Positions 10,825 to 22,841 of a stretch of 64,000 nt of DNA are shown one piece after another. Both the position numbers and the translations under genes were made by a program. Numbering within the stretch: the first letter of the stretch is position 1; the number at the start of each line of letters is the position of its first letter. This stretch comes from Parasponia andersonii (Eukaryota; Streptophyta; Magnoliopsida; Rosales; Cannabaceae): positions 723,849 through 787,848 of the forward strand of contig JXTB01000084.1 of the NCBI GenBank assembly GCA_002914805.1, read 5' to 3'. The notes below the pieces were generated by a model that ran no database searches, had not been told where the DNA came from, and saw only the letters and a list, made by a program, of their open reading frames with translations.

Positions 10825-13800
10825 ATGGCGGTGAAATTCGATAGAATAGTTCAATAAGAGCAATTTCTCTTTGTGGAAAATGAAGATTAAGGCAATCTTG
10901 AGCAAAGATAACTACCTAGCAGTAATTAGGGAAAGACATGCTAAGATTATTGATAATAAAATATGGGACGAGATGGATGGCAATATTGTAGCTAACTTAC
11001 ATCTGGCATTAGCAAATAAAGTCTTGTCGAGCATTGAAGAGAAGAAATCAGCCAAGGAGATATGGGATACACTCACAAAGTTGCATCAGGCCAAATCACT
11101 GCACAATAAAATTTTCTTTAAGAGAAAGGTTTACATCCTTCGGATGGCGAAATCAATAACGATGACCAATCATATCAACACTATATTTTCACAACTCACA
11201 ACAATGGGCATAAAATAAAGGATAATAAATGTGCAGAATTTTTACTTCAAAGTTTTCTTGATTCATAAGATTAACTCATCATAAGTGTGACTAGCAATGC
11301 TACAACTCTAGTTTTCAACGATCTTACAGCTGTTGTCCTCGAAGAAGAAAATCGTCGTAAGAACAAGGAAGATAGATTGGCAAGTTTACAACAAGCAGAG
11401 ACTTTGATAATAAGAGAGAGATCAATAGAACGTGGCTCTAGTGAGAGTCAGAATCATGGTAGATAAAAGTCAATAAGTAAGAAGAATGTCAGGTGTTATC
11501 ATTATGGCAAAAAGGGGCACATAAAAAAGAAGTGTTAGCAACTCAAGAAGAATGGAAATTCCAGAAGGAAAGACCCCGAGTCATTAATTGCTCAAGGGAA
11601 CATTGTAAGTATTTCAAATGATGGAGAAATTCTGTATAGTGAAGCAGCAACAGTTTCTAAGGATAGAAGGTAGCTCACTGATGTTTGGTTAGTAAATTCG
11701 AGAGCAACATAATAACTTCTCACAGAGAGTAGTTTCACACATATAAATCTATTTCTAGAGTATCTATGTTCATGGGTAATGATCATACCTTAGAAATCAC
11801 TGGGATTAGCACCATTAAGATAAAGATGTACGATAGTAATGTTTGTACTATTCAAGAGTGTGAAATGTGAAGGACCTGAAGAAAAATCTATTGTCCTTGG
11901 GACAATTAGATAACTTTGGTTACAAAACTCGTGTCAAAAATTGGATCATGAAGACTATGAAGGGTGCACTTGTATTAATAAAGGTAGAGAACATCGTAGT
12001 GAATTTGTATATGCTTAAAAGAGATATACTGATGGAAACAGAAGCATCAGTTGCTTCAAAAAATTTTGGAGAAGAATCAATAATGATATGGCATCGTAAG
12101 CTCAGCCATATATCAGAACAAGGCTTGAAGATTCTCTCTAAATAAAGGTTGCTTCCTTGTCTCACAAAGGTATCTTTACCATTTTGTGAACATTGTGTCA
12201 CAAGTAAGCAGCACAGATTAAAATTTAGCATATCTAATTCTAAAAGTAAGAAAGTTCTAGACTTGGTTCACTCTGATATTTGGCAAGCACCGGTAATATC
12301 CCTAAAAGAGCTAGATATTTTGTATCTTTTATTGATGATTACTCCAGGAGATGTTGAGTGTATCTTATCAAGAGAAAGGCAGATGTAGTTTCAGTCTTCA
12401 AAATATTCAAAGTATAGATGAAGCTTGAATCTGAAGAGAAAATCAAGTATTTGAGGATGGACAATGGAGGAGAATATACAAGCATTTTGATAACTTTTGT
12501 CAATAAAAAGGTATCAATAGACAGTTTATAGTGGCGTATAATCCTCAGCGAAATAAAGTGGCAGAACAGATAAATAGAATCTTATCAGAAAGGACAAGAG
12601 CAATGTTGAGAGCTACAGGTCTACCTAAGACATTATAGGCAAAAGTAGTCAAAACTGTCTGTTATGTGATCAATTGATCTCCATAAACAATGATTGATTT
12701 GAAGACACCGATGAAGATATGGACTGGTAAGCTAGTTGATTACTCTCGCTTACATATATTTGGAAGTCATGTGTACGCAATGTATAATACTCAAGAAATC
12801 ACAAAATTAGATGCAAAGTCCCATAAGTGTGTATTCTTGGGATATGCTGATGGAGTCAAGGGGTATTATTTATGGGATCCCGCTGCCCATAAGGTTGTCA
12901 TCAATAAAGATATAATATTTTCAGAGAATAAACTATAAGAAAAGAGAGACGATAGCAGACCTAAAACTACTACAGTTCAAGTAGAAAGGAATGTTGAAGA
13001 TTCAGATTCTTCTAAAGTAACCCCAGAGCACGAAGTAGAAGAATCAGTCTAAGAAGAGACTTCTGAAATTCGTTGGTTAACTCGTGAGAAAAGATCACCG
13101 ACATAGTACTCGGATTATGTCACTGAGAGCAATATTGCATACTGTCTTCTAACAGAAGATGGAGAGCCAACAACTTTCCACGAGACTACCAAATACTTAG
13201 ATGTATCTCTATGAATGACAGCAATGCAAGAAGAGATCGAAGCCCTTCACAAGAACAAAACATGGGATCCTATTTTCTACCACAAGGAAGGAAGGCTATT
13301 GGCAACTAATTGGTCTACAAGATCAAGCGTGATAACAATGATCAAGTGGAGCAGTATAGTGCGAGATTGGTGGTAAAGGGATATGCTGAGAAAGAAGATA
13401 TTGAGTTCAATGAGATATTTTCATATGCAGTTCGACTGACAGCAGTTAGAGTAGTTCTAGTGATGTGTGCTATATTTGACTTACATCTAGAGTAGCTAGA
13501 TATAAAAACTGCTTTCTTCATGGAGAACTTGAAGAAAAAATTTATATGCTTCAACCAGAAGGTTTTACTGAAATAGGCAAGGAGAACTTAGTTTGTAGGT
13601 TAAGCAAATCTCTATACAGTCTCAAACATGCGTCGGGCTATTGGTATAAGAGATTTGAATCCGTTATCATAAGCTTTGGATACAACAAACTCAGTTCAGA
13701 TCACTGCACATACTTCAGAAGGTTTGATGAAAATAGTAATTTCATTATCTTATTGTTGTATGTGAACGACATATTGGTAGCAGGCCCCGACAAAAGTAGA

Positions 13801-14720
13801 GTCCTAGAATTTAAGGCACAGTTAGCTAGGGAATTTGATATGAAGGACTTGGGATCAGCAATCAAGATTCTAGGAATGCAAATTCATCGAGACAGATTGA
13901 TAGGAAGATTTGGCTTTCTTAGAAGAATTATTTGAAGAAAATCTTGCATCGCTTCAATATGCAAGATTGTAAGCCAATCTTTACCCCACTTCTTGTTAAC
14001 TTCAAGTTATCTTCTCGGATGTATCATAGTAATGAAGCAGAGAGGATAGAGATATCTCGAGTACCATCTGCATCAATGGTAGGAAGCCTAATTTTTGCTA
14101 TGATATGCACAAAAGAAAGCATTGTACAAGCAGTGGAAGTAGTTAGTCGATATATGGTGAATCCTAGTGGAAAGCATTGGAATGCTGTGAAGAGGATTCT
14201 GAGGTACATCAAAGGAATCTCAGATGCTACATTATATTACGGAGGATCAAAATTTACTGTCAGAGGATATGTTGCTTCAGATTTTGCTGATCTTGACAAA
14301 CGAAAATCTACTACAGATTATGTGTTTACTCTTGCAGAAGGAGCTGTAAGTTGGGTTTTGAAACTGCAAACTATTGTGCCTTTATCTACAACAGAAACAT
14401 AATACATAGCAGCTACACAAACTTACAAAGAGGCTATTTGGGTTCAAAGGTTATTAGAGGAGCTCAGGTACAAATAAGAAATGATTCCTCTATTTTGTGA
14501 CAGTCAGAGTGCTTTATACATTGCAAAGAATCTAGTCTTTCATTCTAGGACAAAGCACATAGGTGTTCAATATCACTTTGTTCGAGAAATAATAGAAGAT
14601 GGAAGTGTGGACATGAAGAAGATTTACACCAAGGAGAACCTAGCAAATGCTTTAACCAAACTAATCAATATTGACAAGTTCCAATGGTGTAGATTCTCAT
14701 ATGGCCTAGCAGATACGTAA
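10825..14720 (+). pseudogene. copia-2 gag-pol polyprotein remains
   Basis: Starts at the ATG at 10825 and is interrupted by many stops and shifts. Recognisable in order are Gag (10871-11218, UBN2 type), a zinc knuckle near 11490-11540 with one Cys changed to Tyr, and a protease site near 11690 where the catalytic Asp reads Asn (WLVNSRAT). Then come the pre-integrase (11867-12145), integrase pieces (12149-12938), reverse transcriptase (13310-13935, active box 'LYVNDILVAG' with Asp>Asn at the first catalytic position) and RNase H (13932-14720). Loss of two catalytic acids plus the stops means long inactivity. Confidence 0.88.
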
Positions 14721-16903
14721 GCCTCATTAAGAATTGACAAGCAAAGAAAAGAGAGATTTCTCAAGTGAGAAGACATGATTAAAATCAAGTCTTCAAGTGG
14801 AAGAATATTGAACAAATCAATAATTGCTGCTCAGCAACCAGCCGTAATAGGAACAGTAAAAAGTCAGCTGCAATAGGAACAGTGAAAAGGCCAGCCGCAA
14901 TAGCAATAATAAAAATGATAGCTGTAATAGCAATAGTGAAAATGGCAGCCATAATAGTAACAATAAAAGGTGATGTTCTCACCACTTTTCAAGTTCTATA
15001 AATACAGAGGGTTTTATCACTTATTTTGCATCTCATTCCAAATTCTCTTCCTTTCTAAGAAAGAATTTAAGCCTAAAAATTCCTTTTAGTGTCCCACTTT
15101 TTTTCTTCTAAATTATTTAGAGAGTATTTTCTCCTATTTCAAGATAGAGAAGTTCATTTGTTTTCTCCTTGTATTTAGAGAGAAGTAAGTTGTAATCTCT
15201 TTTTTATAGTGAAATTCTTCACAACCTTATCTGTAGGCGTAGCTTAAATTGAGTGAACCACATTAAATCTTTGTGTGCCTTATCTTTTTTCATTGTACCT
15301 GAATTTTCTCAACTCGTATTTTAGCTGTGTTTGTCTCTTCCGCAAAGCTGATCTCCTAATAGATGGAGAGTGGTGAGAGAATTACAGGTACTACTTGGGA
15401 GAAGTCGTAATCTCTAATGCCCTTATAATGACGAATGTATGTCCTAATAACCCTTTCGGTCTAAATAAATTATAACAAATTACAGAGAAATCAGAGAGAA
15501 GATACATAAAAATATAAGTGCTAAGGATTAACAAGATGGACAAATATGAAAACTTTCTAGTGTATTTTGAAGAAACAGGATCATAGTCACTAAAGGCATT
15601 TGATATATCGGTTGGTGAAGTTAATTTCATGCTGTGAGCAGAACTCAATGACATGCATGCATATCAATTGGTTCAGATTTAGAATGTTGTTGAATTGTGC
15701 TGTAGGAACCGGGAGAGGCCGAAGAAGACTTTGCTGGTGATGACGCTGCAAATATACTCAAAAAATTTTATGGGAGTCGGAATCCGCGTCCTCCATCCGT
15801 ACCTAAAGAAATAGGATAAAGAGGCCGGAAAGCTCCAGAATTGCCCTCATGGCTCTCAAAAGAAGATCTCAATTATTTTGCTGAAAAATTTAACCAAAAG
15901 GGCTTCACTGGAGGATTGAACTATTATCGAGCTTTAGACTTGCATGTTTTATCTTACATTTATATTGAACCAGAGTATATATAAGAAAGATATAGTTACT
16001 AGTGCATGAAGCATAATGTTGAGATCAATACCGACTTAACAATGGTTGCAGGACATGGGAGCTCACGGCAGCGTGGAGTGGAGTACAAGTGAAAATACCA
16101 ACCAAGTTCATTATTGGTGACTTGGATAACTTACAACTACCCTTATGCCAAAGAATACATACACGGTAGTGGCTTCAAAAAAGACGTACCATATTTGGAG
16201 GAAGTGGTTGTAATGGAAGGAGTAGCTCAGTTTGTCAACCAGGAAAAAGCAGAGGAAGTCAGCGCTCATATTTATGACTTCATTAAGAAGTTTTGATACC
16301 CCACTTTATTGGATCAAAATTTTCTTCGTAATGTTTATGGTGTGAAGATTTTCATTCTTCGTTATATCCTTTTGTTTGTTCTGGTCTCACTTTTACAACT
16401 CTTCAAGTAAAATAAAAGATGTCATTCCTTCCTTACCTTAGTATTTTATTTGGATTTCACTTTCTTCTATTCCTTCAACGGATGTTTCTGGCATTGTGGC
16501 AATTTCCTTATTGGGGTCCTTACTAATTCATGTGAGAAAATCTAGGAGAAAAATAATTTTTGGCAGGCAGGGGTGTTCACTTCATTGGTTGACATCCATG
16601 TTTTTTTTCTTTTTTGGACAATCCATAGTCTAATCCATTTATATTAAATGTCTAACTGAGCCAATCTAATACAGCATTACAAACAGACTATCCAATATAG
16701 CATTACAACCAAAGTAATCCAATGGTAATTGGTCAGTTTTGATTTTTGTCCTACAATTTTGGGTTTAGGATTTTTAGGCTAATGAAAAAAATTAGAAATT
16801 CCACTTACTAATAGATAATCCAATAAATCAAGACTATAAACAATACAAATAATCAATATATTTGGACTAAAACTAAATTAAAGGATCCTTCAAAAAAAAA
16901 AAA
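13119..16903 (+). repeat. Segmental repeat, copy A
   Basis: From the middle of copia-2 pol to the poly(A) run at 16891-16903, this stretch matches 26488-30126. The match covers the end of copia-2, the rest of EHb1 intron 1, exons 2 and 3 and the 3' flank. By eye the differences are about 2 % in the intron and 3' flank and 5-7 % in the retroelement part. Confidence 0.92.
14806..15361 (+). repeat. 3' LTR of copia-2
   Basis: Matches the 5' LTR from end to end, with TG>TA at the start and CA>TA at the end. Several extra 'GCCGCAATAG' type units make it slightly longer (556 bp). Confidence 0.88.
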
Positions 16904-16908
16904 NAGGA
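16297..16908. other. 3' flank of EHb1, ending at an ambiguous base
   Basis: No gene. It is the EHb1 3' flank, with an AATAAA-like 'AAAATAAAAG' near 16408. It ends in a run of A followed by a single N at 16904, and the next base pairs start the Athila gag. The N probably marks a contig join or an unresolved homopolymer. Confidence 0.7.
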
Positions 16909-18266
16909 ATGGCTGATGCTAATGATGCTGCAGCAATGGCAGATGACAGGGACAGAGCAATCAGAGAGTATGCTATTCCTATTCTCAATGGGCTTAATCT
17001 TGGCATTGTTAGGTCCGAAATTCAAGCACCTCAGTTTGAATTGAAGCCGGTAATGTTTCAAATGCTCCAAACTGTGGGGCAATTTATTGGGGTACCAACA
17101 GAGGATCCACATCTTCACCTCCGGTTGTTCATAGAAGTGCGTGATTCATTCAAACTGCAAGGAGTCATAGATGAAGCTTTAAGGCTGAAACTATTCCTAT
17201 ACTCTTTACGAGATAGAGCGAGAGCATGGTTGAACTCAATACCCCCAGATTCGGTGGCCACATGGAATAACTTAGCGGAGAAATTTTGATGAAATATTTC
17301 CCACCAACTAAAAATGCTAAGCTCCGAAATGATATTACTTCTTTTCAGCAGTTGGATGGGGAATCTTTATATGAGTCATGGGAGCGCTTCAAGGAATTGC
17401 TAAGAAAATGCCCACACCATGGAATCCCTCATTGGATCCAAATGGAGACATTTTATAATGGCATCAATGCTCATACTCGGTCAATGGTGGATGCTTCAGC
17501 TAATGGTGCTCTTCTTGCAAAGTCCTATAATGATGCCTATGAGATTTTGGAGCGAATGGCCAACAATAACTATCAATGACCGACTGAAAGAGTTGCTGCA
17601 GGAAGGCGTGTTGCTGGAATTCATGATGTTGATGCAGTTACAGCCTTGACAGCTCAAGTTTCATCACTGTCCAATATCCTGAAATCTATGAATATAGCTG
17701 CTGGAGCAACTACAGATCAATCTGCTGCAATTTCTTGTGTTTATTGTGGTGAGGGGTATTCATTTGATAGCTGCCCATCTAACCCTGCTTCAGTATGTTA
17801 CGTGGGGAACTATAATAAGAACAATAATCCATTTTCAAACACGTACAACCAAGGATGGAGGCATCATCCTAATTTTTCATGGAGCAACCAAGGAGCTACT
17901 TCAGATACAACTCCAAATAGACCAACCTAACCACCTGGTTTCCAACATCATTTACCACAGCAACAATAGTATCAGAAACAGCAATATCCAGAGCGATCCA
18001 ACTCTATGGAAGTTTTATTGAAGGAGTATATGGCGAAAAATGACAATATAATTCAGAATCAGTCCGCAATGATTCAAAACCAAGCAGCCTCACTTAGAAA
18101 CTTGGAGAATCAAATGGGGCAGTTAGCTAATGCATTGAATAGCAGGCCCCAAAGTTCTTTGCCAAGTGATACAGAAAATCCAAGATGTGAGAGTAAAGAG
18201 CATTGCAAAGTGATCTCATTAAGGAGTAGGAAAGAGTTAAAAGGGCCTGAGCTAAGGATTAAATAA
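16909..18266 (+). pseudogene. Athila gag
   Basis: The ATG at 16909 opens a Gag N-terminus with repeated Ala/Asp. The retrotransposon gag domain follows ('LFLYSLRDRARAWLNSIP'). The frame ends at a TGA at 17287 where a T run is probably one base short, and continues in another frame from 17286 to 17579. The zinc-finger piece (17646-17930) contains C-x2-C ... C spacing ('CVYCGEGYSFDSCPSNP'). A coiled, Gln/Asn-rich tail (18006-18266) follows. Gag builds the particle, but the shifts break this copy. Confidence 0.85.
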
Positions 18267-18466
18267 TCAGGAGAGCCCTCTCCAATCCAAGAAGAAAAGG
18301 ATAAGGAAGATCGAGTGGAAAATATAATAAAGCAAACTGCTGAAACAGAAAGTCTGTTACAGCATCGCTGTAGCAAGACTACCCAAAAAAGCAGAATAAT
18401 AGACCACCGCCACCTTTTCCTCAACGATTCCACACGCAGCAGCAAGACAAACAATTCAACAAATTT

Positions 18467-21400
18467 TTGCAGGTTTTAAAGCAGCTGCATATTAATATAC
18501 CACTCGTGGAAGCTTTAGAACAGATGCCGAAGTATGTCAAATTCATGAAGGACATCCTCTCCAAGAAAAGAAGATTGGGAGTGTTTGAAATAGTGACATT
18601 GACCAAAGAGTGTAGCTCCATCTTGCAGAGTAAAATCCCTCCTAAACTTCAAGACACTAGAAGCTTTATAATACCATGTTCTATTGGTGATACCTATTGC
18701 GGAAAAGCCTTGCGTGATCTAGGAGCAAGCATGAACTTGATGCCCATGTCAGTTTTCAAAAAGCTGGGAATTGGAGAAGCAAGACCAACTACAGTTACTC
18801 TTCAGCTTGCAGATAGGTCTTTTGCTCACCCTGAAGGAAAAATCGAAGATGTTTTAGTTCGGGTGAACAAGTTCATATTCCCCGTGGATTTTATTTTGTT
18901 GGATTATGAGGCTGACAAGGAAGTGCCTATAATCTTAGGCAGGCCATTTCTTGCTACTGGAAGGACATTGATTGATGTGCAGAAAGGAGAACTCACTATG
19001 CGAGTTGATGATGAGCAAGTTACTTTCAATGTGTTCAAAACTATGCTATTTCCGGATGAAATAGAAGAGTGCTCAGCCATCAATGTGTTAGATTCAATTG
19101 TGCTGGAGCAATTCCTGGAAACTTATGATAACAACCTGATTTCAGTATCCACCAAGGCCGATTTTGATGAAGAAATTGAAAAAGAGAGCTATGTACCATG
19201 GGTGGACACAAAGTATTCACTTGCTAGACCAGGGAAGCAATTTGAATCTCTTGAATTATTGGAGAGGGATTTCAAACATTCTAACCCATTAGTTGAAGAA
19301 CGCCCAGTTGTGGAGTTGAAACCACTGCCCTCTCACTTGAAATATGCATATTTGGGTGACTCAAATACATTACCAGTAATTATTTCTTCAGCTTTGAGTT
19401 TGGGGCAAGAGCAGCAATTAATTGCAGCACTTCGAAAGTTTAAGAAGGCCATAGGATGGACCATTGCCGATATCAAGGGAATCAGCCCTACAATCTGTAT
19501 GCATAAGATTCTGCTGGAAGATTACTTCAGCAATTCTGTGGAGCAGCAGCGAAGACTGAACCCAATTATGAAGGAAGTTGTGAAGAAAGAAGTGATCAAG
19601 TGGTTAGATGCAGGAATAATTTATCCAATTTCAGACAGCTCTCGGGTCAGCCCAGTTCAGTGTGTGCCTAAAAAGGGAGGCGTAACAGTGGTAGCTAATG
19701 ACAATAATGAATTAATTCCCACAAGAACAGTAACTGGCTGGAGGGTGTGCATGGACTATAGGAAGCTCAATAAGGCTACAAGAAAAGATCATTTTCCACT
19801 ACCGTTCATTGACCAAATGCTTAACAGACTTGCTGACAAGGAATATTACTGCTTCTTGGATGGATACTCAGGTTACAACCAGATTGTTATAGCACCAGAG
19901 GATCAGGAGAAAACAACTTTCACCTGCCCTTATAGAACTTTTGCCTTCAGAAGAATGCCATTTGGTCTCTGCAATGCTCCAGCAATATTCTAGCGATACA
20001 TGATGTCTATTTTCAGCGATATGGTGGAAAAAACCCTTGAAACTTTTATGGATGACTTTTCTATATTTGGGGAATCCTATGACGATTGCTTGCTGAATTT
20101 AGAAAAGGTGTTGGAGCGATGTGAAGAAACTAACCTGGTCCTAAATTGGGAAAAATGCCACTTTATAGTGCAAGAAGGCATTGTATTAGGTCATAGAGAT
20201 TCCAAGCATGGCATTGAAATGGACAAAGCGAAAACTAAAGTTATTGAAGAAATTGCCACCACCAACGTCAATCAAGGGCATTAGAAGTTTTTTAGGACAC
20301 GCAGGTTTTTACAAAAGATTCATAAAGGATTTTTCAAAAATTTCCAAGCCATTGTGTACTTTGCTGGAGAAAAATAGATCTTTTGAATTCAATGAAGAGT
20401 GTATGCAAGCATTCTTAGAGCTGAAGCGAAGACTCGTTTCTGCCCCAATTATAGTAGCTCCGAATTGGTCTTTACCATTTGAGCTAATATGTGATGCAAG
20501 TGATCATGCAGTTGGAGCTGTATTGGGACAGAGAAAAGAGAAGGTGTTCCATTCTATTTACTATAGCAACAACTAAACTACACCACTACCAAGAAGGAGC
20601 TCCTAGTTGTTGTTTTCGCCTTTGATAAATTCAGATCATATCTTGTAGGAACAAAGGTCACTGTTTATACAGATCACTCAGCAATCAAGTATCTTATTGC
20701 AAAGAAGGATGCTAAACCGAGATTGATTAGATAGATACTGTTACTGCAAGAGTTTGATTTGGAGATAAAAGATAGGAAGGGTTCTGAGAATCAAGTTGTA
20801 GATCACTTATCAAGAATGGAAGTAGGAGTTGCAATGGAGATCAAAGAGCCCATTCGAGAAACATTCCCAGATGAACAACTTTTAGTTATACAGCAGGTGA
20901 CTACTCCATGGTATGCAGACCTTGCTAATTATTTGGTGAGTGGATTACTTCCACCTGAGATGAATAGCCAGCAGCGAAAGAAATTTTTCCATGATATAAA
21001 AGCGTACTGTTGGGATGAACCTTACCTTTACAAGCAATGTGCAGATTAGATTTTGTGTAGGTGTGTTCCTAGTGAAGAAATTCATAGCATCCTACATCAT
21101 TGCCATTTATCTCCTTATAGGGGACATTTTGGAGGTTTTAGAACAGCAACTAAGGTCTTGCAATTAGGTTATTATTGACCAACCATCTTCAAAGATGCTC
21201 ATGAATTTGTCAAGACTTGTGATAGGTATCAAAGAACTGGGAACATCTCGCAAAGACATAAAATGCCCTTAAACAACATTCTGGAAGTTGAGCTATTTGA
21301 TGTGTGGTGCATAGATTTTATGGGACCATTTCCTCTATCTTTTGGAAATCTTTACGTCTTGGTAGCTATAGACTATGTGTCTAAATGGGTGGAAGCTTCA

Positions 21401-22192
21401 GTATTTCCTACAAATGATTCCAAGGTAGTGGTGAAGTTCTTGCATAAGAATATTTTCACATGTTATGGCACTCTAAGAGCCATCATTAGTGATGAAGGAA
21501 CACAATTTTGTAGCAAGCAGTTTGAGAATCTTTTGGCCAAATATGGGGTAAGGCACAAGATAGCTATATCATATCATCCGCAGACAAGTGGCCAAGCAGA
21601 AATTTCTAATAAAGAGATCAAAAGAATTTTGGAGAAGGTTGTAAATCCAACTAGAAAAGATTGGTCGACAAGGCTTGATGATGCTCTTTGGGCCTACAGA
21701 ACAGCCTTCAAAACACCGTTGGGGATGTCTCCATATAGGCTAGTCTTTGGGAAAACATGTCACTTGCCGGTGGAGTTGGAGCACCGAGCATATTGGGCGA
21801 TGAAAAAGCTCAACATGGACCTTTAAGCTGCTGGAGAAACACGGCTGCTGCAAGTAAATGAGCTGGAAGAATTTTGGATGTGTGCTTATGAGAGTGCTAA
21901 GTTATACAAAGATAAAACAAAAATTTGGCATGATAGAAAAATCCAACAAAGGAGCTTTAAACTTGGACAACAAGTGTTGTTGTTTAACTCCAAATTGAAG
22001 TTGTTTCCTGGTAAATTAAAGTCCAGATGGTCAGGTCCATTCAAAATTGCTAAGGTGTACCCATATGGTGCTATTGATTTGCTGGAGGAAAACTCAGGTC
22101 GCCAATTCAAGGTCAATGGCCAGAGGTTGAAGCATTATTGGGGAGCTGAATTTGACAGAGGGAAGACCTCGATCACTTTGCAAGAGCCATAA
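18467..22192 (+). pseudogene. Athila pol: protease, reverse transcriptase, RNase H, integrase
   Basis: The longest open part (18467-19993, 508 codons) holds the aspartic protease site 'LRDLGASMNLMP' and the first half of the reverse transcriptase ('GWRVCMDYRKLN', 'FAFRRMPFGLCNAP'). A TAG at 19991-19993 replaces a likely Gln codon. The next frame has the catalytic 'FMDDFSIFGES'. RNase H follows in two frames ('LICDASDHAVGAVLG'), then a degraded HHCC zinc region (21050-21260). The integrase core (21263-21826) has 'CIDFMGPF', 'ISDEGTQF' and '[11 protein letters not shown]'. The C-terminal part is 21878-22192. At least four interruptions make it non-functional. Confidence 0.9.
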
Positions 22193-22233
22193 TTGAGCTG
22201 GCAGTCAGGCTGACGACTCTAAACTAAGCGCTC

Positions 22234-22251
22234 AGTGGGAGGCAACCCACT
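22234..22251 (+). other. Hairpin just after Athila pol
   Basis: AGTGGG and CCCACT form a perfect 6-bp stem around the loop AGGCAA, 42 bp after the pol stop. A 'GGGAGGCAACCC' motif after pol is a recurring feature of plant gypsy elements as I remember them. Its function is not known to me. Confidence 0.6.
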
Positions 22252-22652
22252 ACAAATTCCTTCTCTTCATTACTTTTAATTCTTTCCTTCTTTTAATTTC
22301 ACTATGTTCTTCTTTCATCATTAAAAAAAAAAGGGAGGCTCAGGAAGAACAATGAGGTGTTTAATTTAACTTTTTAATTATGGTTAATTCTGATGCAGGG
22401 AAATGTGCCTAATAGTGGAGACAAGAGAAAAAGCAGGAGTTCAGGAAGGGTTATTAGTATTCCAATGCAGAACGGCAGATTCCCAGGAAATGACAGATTG
22501 CTACAGCAACGGAATTAGTGTTATATATTTGTTACAGCAACAGACCCAGTTTCAAAAAAAATATATATATATAAATATATATAAGTTACAGTTTTTGAGC
22601 AGCAGTTCTGACACGTGGGAATGGAGCCTTCCACGAAGCCACTATTAGCCCA

Positions 22653-22654
<2 letters not shown>

Positions 22655-22709
<55 letters not shown>
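22655..22709. repeat. (AT)n microsatellite inside Athila
   Basis: About 27 uninterrupted AT units. A shorter AT run lies at 22561-22583. Reading frames across it are artefacts. Confidence 0.95.
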
Positions 22710-22714
<5 letters not shown>

Positions 22715-22841
22715 AAAAAAAAAAGCAAAAGTGGGGTAACTGTCTCTTTCTTCTTTTTAAACCCTAGCCCACACAATCTCCTTTAACAGCAACTACACTT
22801 CCGACGGCTGCTAGAGATTCTGGCTCAAGTTTGGGGGAAAA

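Larger units (their letters stand above)
10186..15361 (+). mobile_element. Ty1/copia LTR retrotransposon (copia-2) in EHb1 intron 1
   Basis: A full-length but dead copia element on the plus strand. The 5' LTR is 10186-10709 and the 3' LTR 14806-15361. A primer-binding site TGGTACCAGAG follows the 5' LTR at 10711-10721, and a purine tract (AAGTGGAAGAA) precedes the 3' LTR. The 3' LTR ends have mutated from TG...CA to TA...TA. A clear 5-bp target duplication is not seen. The same element, cut at 13119, reappears at 26488-28566. Confidence 0.92.
9104..16296 (+). pseudogene. Soluble epoxide hydrolase EHb1, split by copia-2 and broken in exons 2-3
   Basis: Exon 1 (9104-9568, 155 codons) is intact. 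It has HGFPELW (oxyanion hole, residues 31-37), the nucleophile in GHDWG (Asp101) and a GT donor. Exon 2 (15706-15941) has an in-frame TAA at 15817-15819 where EHb2 has Phe193, and its donor is GC instead of GT. Exon 3 (16052-16296) lost 2 bp just after 'GDLD', shifting the frame away from the acid region. In the downstream frame the catalytic His reads Gln ('VAQFVNQE' for AHF in the sister genes). Intron 1 is 6.1 kb because copia-2 sits in it. It is thus a pseudogene of a 315-residue enzyme whose close relative EHb2 is intact. A truncated exon 1 product could in principle still be made. Confidence 0.88.

Noticed and set aside
22521-22715. Ile/Tyr repeat ORF
   Set aside because: Pure product of AT dinucleotide repeats.
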